The notes under the pieces: generated by a model | What the model was told of the DNA's origin: nothing | Database searches by the model: none | Seen by the model: only the letters and a program-made list of their open reading frames with translations | Part shown: piece by piece, positions 59,838-64,000 of the stretch | Layout of the letters: every line of letters begins with the position of its first letter | Numbering within the stretch: the stretch's first letter is position 1 | Translations under genes and position numbers: made by a program | From: Isoetes taiwanensis | Lineage: Eukaryota > Streptophyta > Lycopodiopsida > Isoetales > Isoetaceae | NCBI GenBank assembly: GCA_021234155.1 | Contig: JAJEKV010000038.1 | Coordinates: forward strand, 6,194,926 to 6,258,925 | Length of the DNA: 64,000 nt | Reading direction: 5' to 3'

Positions 59838-60388
59838 TCAAGGGTGTGACAGTGAGTCACATCTGCTAAGCTTATGAATAGGAACTGTAAACTTGAGAAC
59901 AAAATTGGAGCTGGCAGCAGATGTATTAGCAGTACAAATGGTGGCTATTTCGGGGCCCCCTTTAAAAATGCCTCCACACCCGAAAACAGCCACCTCTCTG
60001 ACTGGCAGAGTAAACTCATCCTGCCCGAAGAAGCAGAGCGTGCCTTTCTTGCCATTCAGATCCAGCTCAGCAGTCCATAGTGGCAAAAAGCTGACTGGGC
60101 TCGACATCGAGTCACCCACATAGAATCCACGTCCTCTTCCCACTTCCATGGAGTTGTAATTGGGGTGATGGTTAGCTTGCTGTCAAATATAGCCAAGAGG
60201 CCAAAGAAACTCGCGGTGTTGCGAGGACGGGTAATGGGGAATGCGCTCGCACCTCCGTCGGCCTCCGCGATCACGATGTTGTGCAAGTAGAATGAGAGGG
60301 ATTGCCCGATTTTGCCCTCGACTGCTCTGCCTGTCGCCATCGTGCTCCACAACACCACCACCACCACCATCACCTTGCCCAACTCCAT
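59838..60388 (-). CDS. Dirigent-family protein, one frameshift
   Basis: The ATG at 60386-60388 starts a signal peptide (MELGKVMVVVVVLWSTMATG). The dirigent domain follows: LSFYLHNIVIAEADGG, ITRPRNTASFFGLLAIFDSK, then after a frame change EVGRGRGFYVGDSM, LPLWTAELDLNGKKGTLCFF, GQDEFTLPVREVAVFGCGGI, ending FTVPI. Dirigent proteins are secreted eight-stranded beta-barrels that steer coupling of phenoxy radicals in lignan or lignin-type chemistry. The gene is intronless, as many are, and of normal length (~185 residues). Restoring one C in the run at 60162-60165 (G on the plus strand) would join the two halves, so either this is a young pseudogene or there is a homopolymer error. A TATA box lies upstream. 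Confidence 0.88.
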
Positions 60389-60424
60389 ACCCAAAACCTC
60401 TCATTCAACGTTGTTGTGCTTCTC

Positions 60425-60432
60425 TTATATAG
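60425..60432 (-). promoter_or_regulatory. TATA box of the dirigent gene
   Basis: CTATATAAG on the minus strand lies about 37 bp upstream of the ATG, which implies a very short leader. Confidence 0.6.
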
Positions 60433-60439
60433 GCTTCAA

Positions 60440-61060
60440 AATGCATGGCATCCATGCTAAACTACTAGTTGTCTTTGACTTTTAACATGAGCACACTTTT
60501 AGTGAACTAGTGCAACTACTTTATTTATTACCACTTTGTGGGACCAAACTAGTCTAATTGACGACAACAAAAATAAATCGTAGTAGTAACTTTGGTGGTG
60601 CATATGGTTAAATCACAAATGTGGCATTTCAATTCAAGTTTCAAATTGCAAGCTATAAACATGAAACCATCGACATAGAGTTACCAAAGTGAATAATTGT
60701 CCTGTTAGGGGCGAAAATTGCAGCATGAAATTTTCATTTCTTGATTTCCATTTTGCAAATTTTCATTTCTTGATTTCCATTTTGCGTTCAGTTCTATTCA
60801 TGCCTAATAAAGACAAAGTTTAATCCTACAATGGAAGACATGTTTATTAAATTTGAGATACAATTTTGAGCTCTATATGTACGAGCTCTATATGAAAGCT
60901 CGTCCATATACAGCTCTTTCCAAGAACCACACAGTGGTTGTTGAGCATAAGACCCTGGACTTGGACCCTAACATGGGTTTATTGAACTGAATAAGTGGGA
61001 CCTAATCGGGCCATGGAACGAGTACATGCAATGGGCAGAGCCCAAAAGAAACTTGGGGCA
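60440..61060. other. Upstream region of the dirigent gene; short duplication
   Basis: No gene. AATTTTCATTTCTTGATTTC is repeated in tandem at about 60727-60785. Confidence 0.5.
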
Positions 61061-61064
61061 AGGG

Positions 61065-61530
61065 TTTTTTTTTTTTTTTTTTTTTTTTTTGGACCGGGGG
61101 GGGAGTCCCCTCATAAAACATGATAACAAATACAAATTACAAAGAACAGGGCTATGCAGAAACTTTCCATGGATCAGGAGGCCACTGATCCCGAAGGATA
61201 GCCTGACCTCCTCTATATACTGCCCACTTCCGTTGCAAGTGAGTCTCGCACATCGACATAATTCTTCTTTTCGTTTGTAGAGTTGTGCTGGGGTCAGATC
61301 TTCTTGGACAGAGAAGGCGGCCCCTTTCAGATCTTTGTCACGTCTCAGGATGTGCAGTCTGGAAAAGGGCAGTCGGGCCGTGCTGCTCCAAACCGACCGA
61401 GAGGATGCCATCAGCATGTATGGCATCACCTGGGTAAAAAAACATACTGCCTTATTTGTAGCAGGAGAGTGAGTCATCTCCTCAACACCTACGATGTGTG
61501 TATGCTCTGTGGCCCTGCCTGGTTCAGAAG
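61065..61530 (-). mobile_element. LINE-like retroposon 3' end with poly(A)
   Basis: A T-run at about 61065-61090 is the poly(A) tail of a minus-strand insert. The adjoining frame reads LHILRRDKDLKGAAFSVQED, LTPAQLYKRKEELCRCARLT and CFMRGLPPRS before the tail. The RRDKDLK...VQ.DLTP pattern resembles the C-terminal part of plant L1 first-ORF proteins. A target-site duplication was not found. Confidence 0.55.
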
Positions 61531-62340
61531 GCATGACCTCTACCTATGCAACATGCAACAAATCCTTAGGCGAGTTCTGTGTGGATATGTGTACTCTGTC
61601 ATTATGCTCAAACACAATATCCACATGCTCAGGTGCAGACACTGTACTGGGCACTGGTGGAAAATTACTGTGGCCTACTAGACTATGACTCACAGACTCT
61701 GGCAGTAACTCTAAAAGTTGTACCCAGTAAAAGAGAAAATGTCCTTGTGATAGTGATGATGAATTGGACCGTTTGAATCATGGCACGGACTTTTGGAAGC
61801 AAACAGTGAATCCGCATTGAGTCTATCCAAGGCTACATCTAAAGATGTATAAGAAGCTAATTGTACATCTGATTGTACCAGAATAGGACACTAGAGCCCA
61901 AACAAGGGGGCCGCCTGAAGGTACGATTCAATAGTAGGACCATAGGGCTTGCCAGAGTTCTAGACGGGCGCCTTGGCCAGGTTCTTAGTTTTGTGGGTCT
62001 CCCGTGTCATAGTCTTGAGCTTATGAGTAATACTAATGTCTGTGACTATGCTATACTAAACAAGAATAAAAGAAAAGTAATTTCTTGCTAAAATGTTGTC
62101 TGGCTGAAACTAGCAACAAAGCTGCCAGATTCTGAAGGAACAGAACCCCCAGAACTGGAGAAAATCCTGACAGATGTTGGGTGAACAGAACTGCGTGGCA
62201 AGAAATCTATCAGATCTGAAGCAAAAAGGCTAAGAGCGGGGAAATCGTCTATTGGATCCTAGGAGGAGAGCTGGGAAGCAATCCTAGTTCTGGCTGGCTG
62301 GAAAGGGCGAGGCTGGGAACTGTTTCTAATCAAGTTCAAA
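61531..62340. other. No gene recognised
   Basis: Short open frames on the plus strand only; none has a recognisable motif. Some of it may belong to the gypsy remnant that follows. Confidence 0.35.
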
Positions 62341-62399
62341 ACTCAGCAAATGTACATTATGTTTACATTCATACGGATGTGAATCCTTTGCCATGCATT

Positions 62400-62950
62400 T
62401 ATAATAAGACTTTTGAAGATCCTAAATTTACAAGATGGGATCTCGTCATACAAGAGTTTGAGTTGAAATATGTTAAGATGACTCGAGGAGATCATAATCC
62501 AACTTCTGGTGCTAAAACAAAAGAGGAAACATACTAGCAAGTAGCATTTTCATATGGTGGAGTGCGTGCTACAAGAATTCATTGAGATTGTTGATCTTTG
62601 GTATGCTAATATATACAGGTATCTATGAAAGCATAATTATCTTTTATCATTTTCAAGCAACAAAAGCATGCTCTTAGAGTACAAGCAGCTGGTTATGTTG
62701 TGATGAGGCTATTCTTTATAAGAGGACTGCAAGGACTCTAAAAGTGTTGCTGGTCTGCAAACTCATGATTTATTGCAGCAAACACATGATTGTTAGGGGC
62801 ATTTTGCAGCTAGAACAACATATAGGAAGAGATTTCATTGGGGATATTATTGGTCAACATTCAGAAGATATTAGAGGGTTTGTGACCAAATCTAAAAAGT
62901 GTCAAAGGAAAAATCATGACCTGATACAACTGCATTATGCCAAATTTGGG
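62400..62950 (+). mobile_element. Ty3/gypsy remnant (RNase H to integrase), plus strand
   Basis: Broken frames give RWDLVIQEFELKYVKMTRGD (end of RNase H, near 62440-62500) and, further on, HFAARTTYRKRFHWGYYWST (near 62800), the latter from the integrase zinc-binding region. Stops and deletions are frequent. It lies opposite in strand to the two larger gypsy copies. Confidence 0.6.
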
Positions 62951-63211
62951 ACTGTGTAGTGCTTGATTCCTAGTGTTCTTTAACGCTAGTACCTGCCCAT
63001 GGAACCTACATGAATGACAAGAGCCATAGACACCTAGAGAGGACTGAGGCGCTCAAAGGCAGTGCTGACAACACTTAGAAGTTGGTGCCCGAGAGAGAAG
63101 CCATTAAGAACAGAATAAAATTGATTACTAGGAGGTCTTGGAGGTACACTCTCCAAGTTCAGACCAATTGAAACCTTACATATGTACATAAAAAGAAGCA
63201 ATCGTGGATCC

Positions 63212-63354
<143 letters not shown>

Positions 63355-63574
63355 TCATCTAGTCTAGTAAGTCTAATCTTGACTTAAACTAATAAATCAT
63401 TAGGCCAGAACCTTGTCTAAGACCTATGTCTTTTTGCCCTAGTCTCCTAGGTAGTCAAGATCAACAAACAAATGTCTAGACCTCTGGAGGATCAAAAAAT
63501 ACATTGAATGCATTTAAGTATTTTACAAAGCAAAGAAAACTGATTTTTTTATACAGCAGTACTAGTATTCATGA

Positions 63575-64000
63575 CAATGGAAAATATTCCGATAAGATAT
63601 TGTATAGATCATTTCTTTTCTTTTGTATCAAAAGCAAAAGCTGAGATTGTATTTACCTTGAAGGCATTTAATCATAACCAGAAGACATACAATATTAACA
63701 TGTATGGAAGTCACTACACCTGGTTACTTAGTATTTTATTCAACAAAAAACCTTTAACCTGTCCATCAAATTTGACCAAGGAAGAGCGCCTCTTACCTGC
63801 CACTGTCCACAAGAAAAAATGAGTTAGAAAACCAATTTATTTATGTGGGAAGGCAGGTGTCATAGGCCGCCCTTCAGTTGCTATCCCGTTCCTAGAAAAA
63901 ATTGGCTAAAACTTAAAATCATGAATAAAGATCATAATACAACTTTTAGTATAATCTCATGCCAAGATTACACTTGCTGCCAAGTTGGATGTTCTCAACT
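63575..64000 (+). repeat. Dispersed repeat, right copy of the inverted pair (cut by window end)
   Basis: The reverse complement of 29150-29575. It starts at GGAAAATATTCCGATAAGAT and runs to the last base, so the repeat continues beyond the window. The same peptide ENIPIRYCIDHFFSFVSKAK is readable. Confidence 0.85.

Overview
This window looks like nuclear DNA of a land plant. It has split genes with plant-type GT-AG introns and recognisable plant families: a plastid fibrillin fused to a kinase (FBN11/PAP14 type), a dirigent protein, a PPR remnant, a telo-box in front of an RNA-binding gene, and plant-type Helitron, Ty3/gypsy and L1 elements. It is TE-dominated and gene-poor. Two transposase classes unusual for flowering plants are present (piggyBac and a Crypton/DUF3504-like tyrosine recombinase). 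Together with a CHAT-domain remnant they make me suspect a large seed-free plant genome such as a fern. That is inference; no species-specific marker was seen.

Layout. 1-2.4 kb: 3' exons of a minus-strand kinase-fibrillin gene (FBN11-like). 3.7-3.9 kb: three hairpins. 4.1-4.4 kb: three tandem tRNA-derived (SINE-like) units. 4.8-9.4 kb: a broken Helitron Rep-helicase on the minus strand. 9.9-11.9 kb: an unknown minus-strand gene with TATA box, leader exon and repeat-filled first intron. 12.66 kb: a separate Helitron 3' end. 16.2-23.1 kb and 23.05-27.1 kb: two decayed minus-strand Ty3/gypsy elements, joined so that the integrase of one abuts the primer-binding site of the other. 27.7-28.3 kb: a 5'-truncated L1 with a 17-bp target-site duplication. 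29.15-29.58 kb: a repeat that recurs inverted at the window's right edge. 30.16-30.28 kb: a perfect 27-bp inverted repeat.

31.7-34.8 kb: a plus-strand multi-exon gene resembling DUF3504/Crypton tyrosine recombinases, ending in duplicated small exons. 36.6-38.5 kb: an intronless RBM39/CC1-like splicing factor (minus), with a 513-bp TIR element just upstream. 39.5-41.2 kb: minisatellites and another Helitron 3' end. 43.6-46.1 kb: PPR and CHAT-domain remnants. 46.7-48.5 kb: an ~820-bp tandem duplication leading into a complete-looking piggyBac transposon (48454-53758) with TTAA target duplication, 13-bp perfect TIRs, palindromic subterminal motifs and an AT-hook transposase.

53.8-57.5 kb: mostly non-coding DNA and a SINE-like repeat. 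58.4-59.3 kb: a small plus-strand Sel1/HCP-like gene. 59.8-60.4 kb: a dirigent gene with one frame break. 61-64 kb: LINE-like and gypsy remnants, a GATA microsatellite and the inverted repeat copy.

Several frame breaks fall at or beside homopolymers (Helitron helicase, CHAT, dirigent, tyrosine recombinase). Assembly error is therefore a live alternative to pseudogenisation. All splice sites, boundaries and family calls come from reading the sequence by eye; no database search was run.
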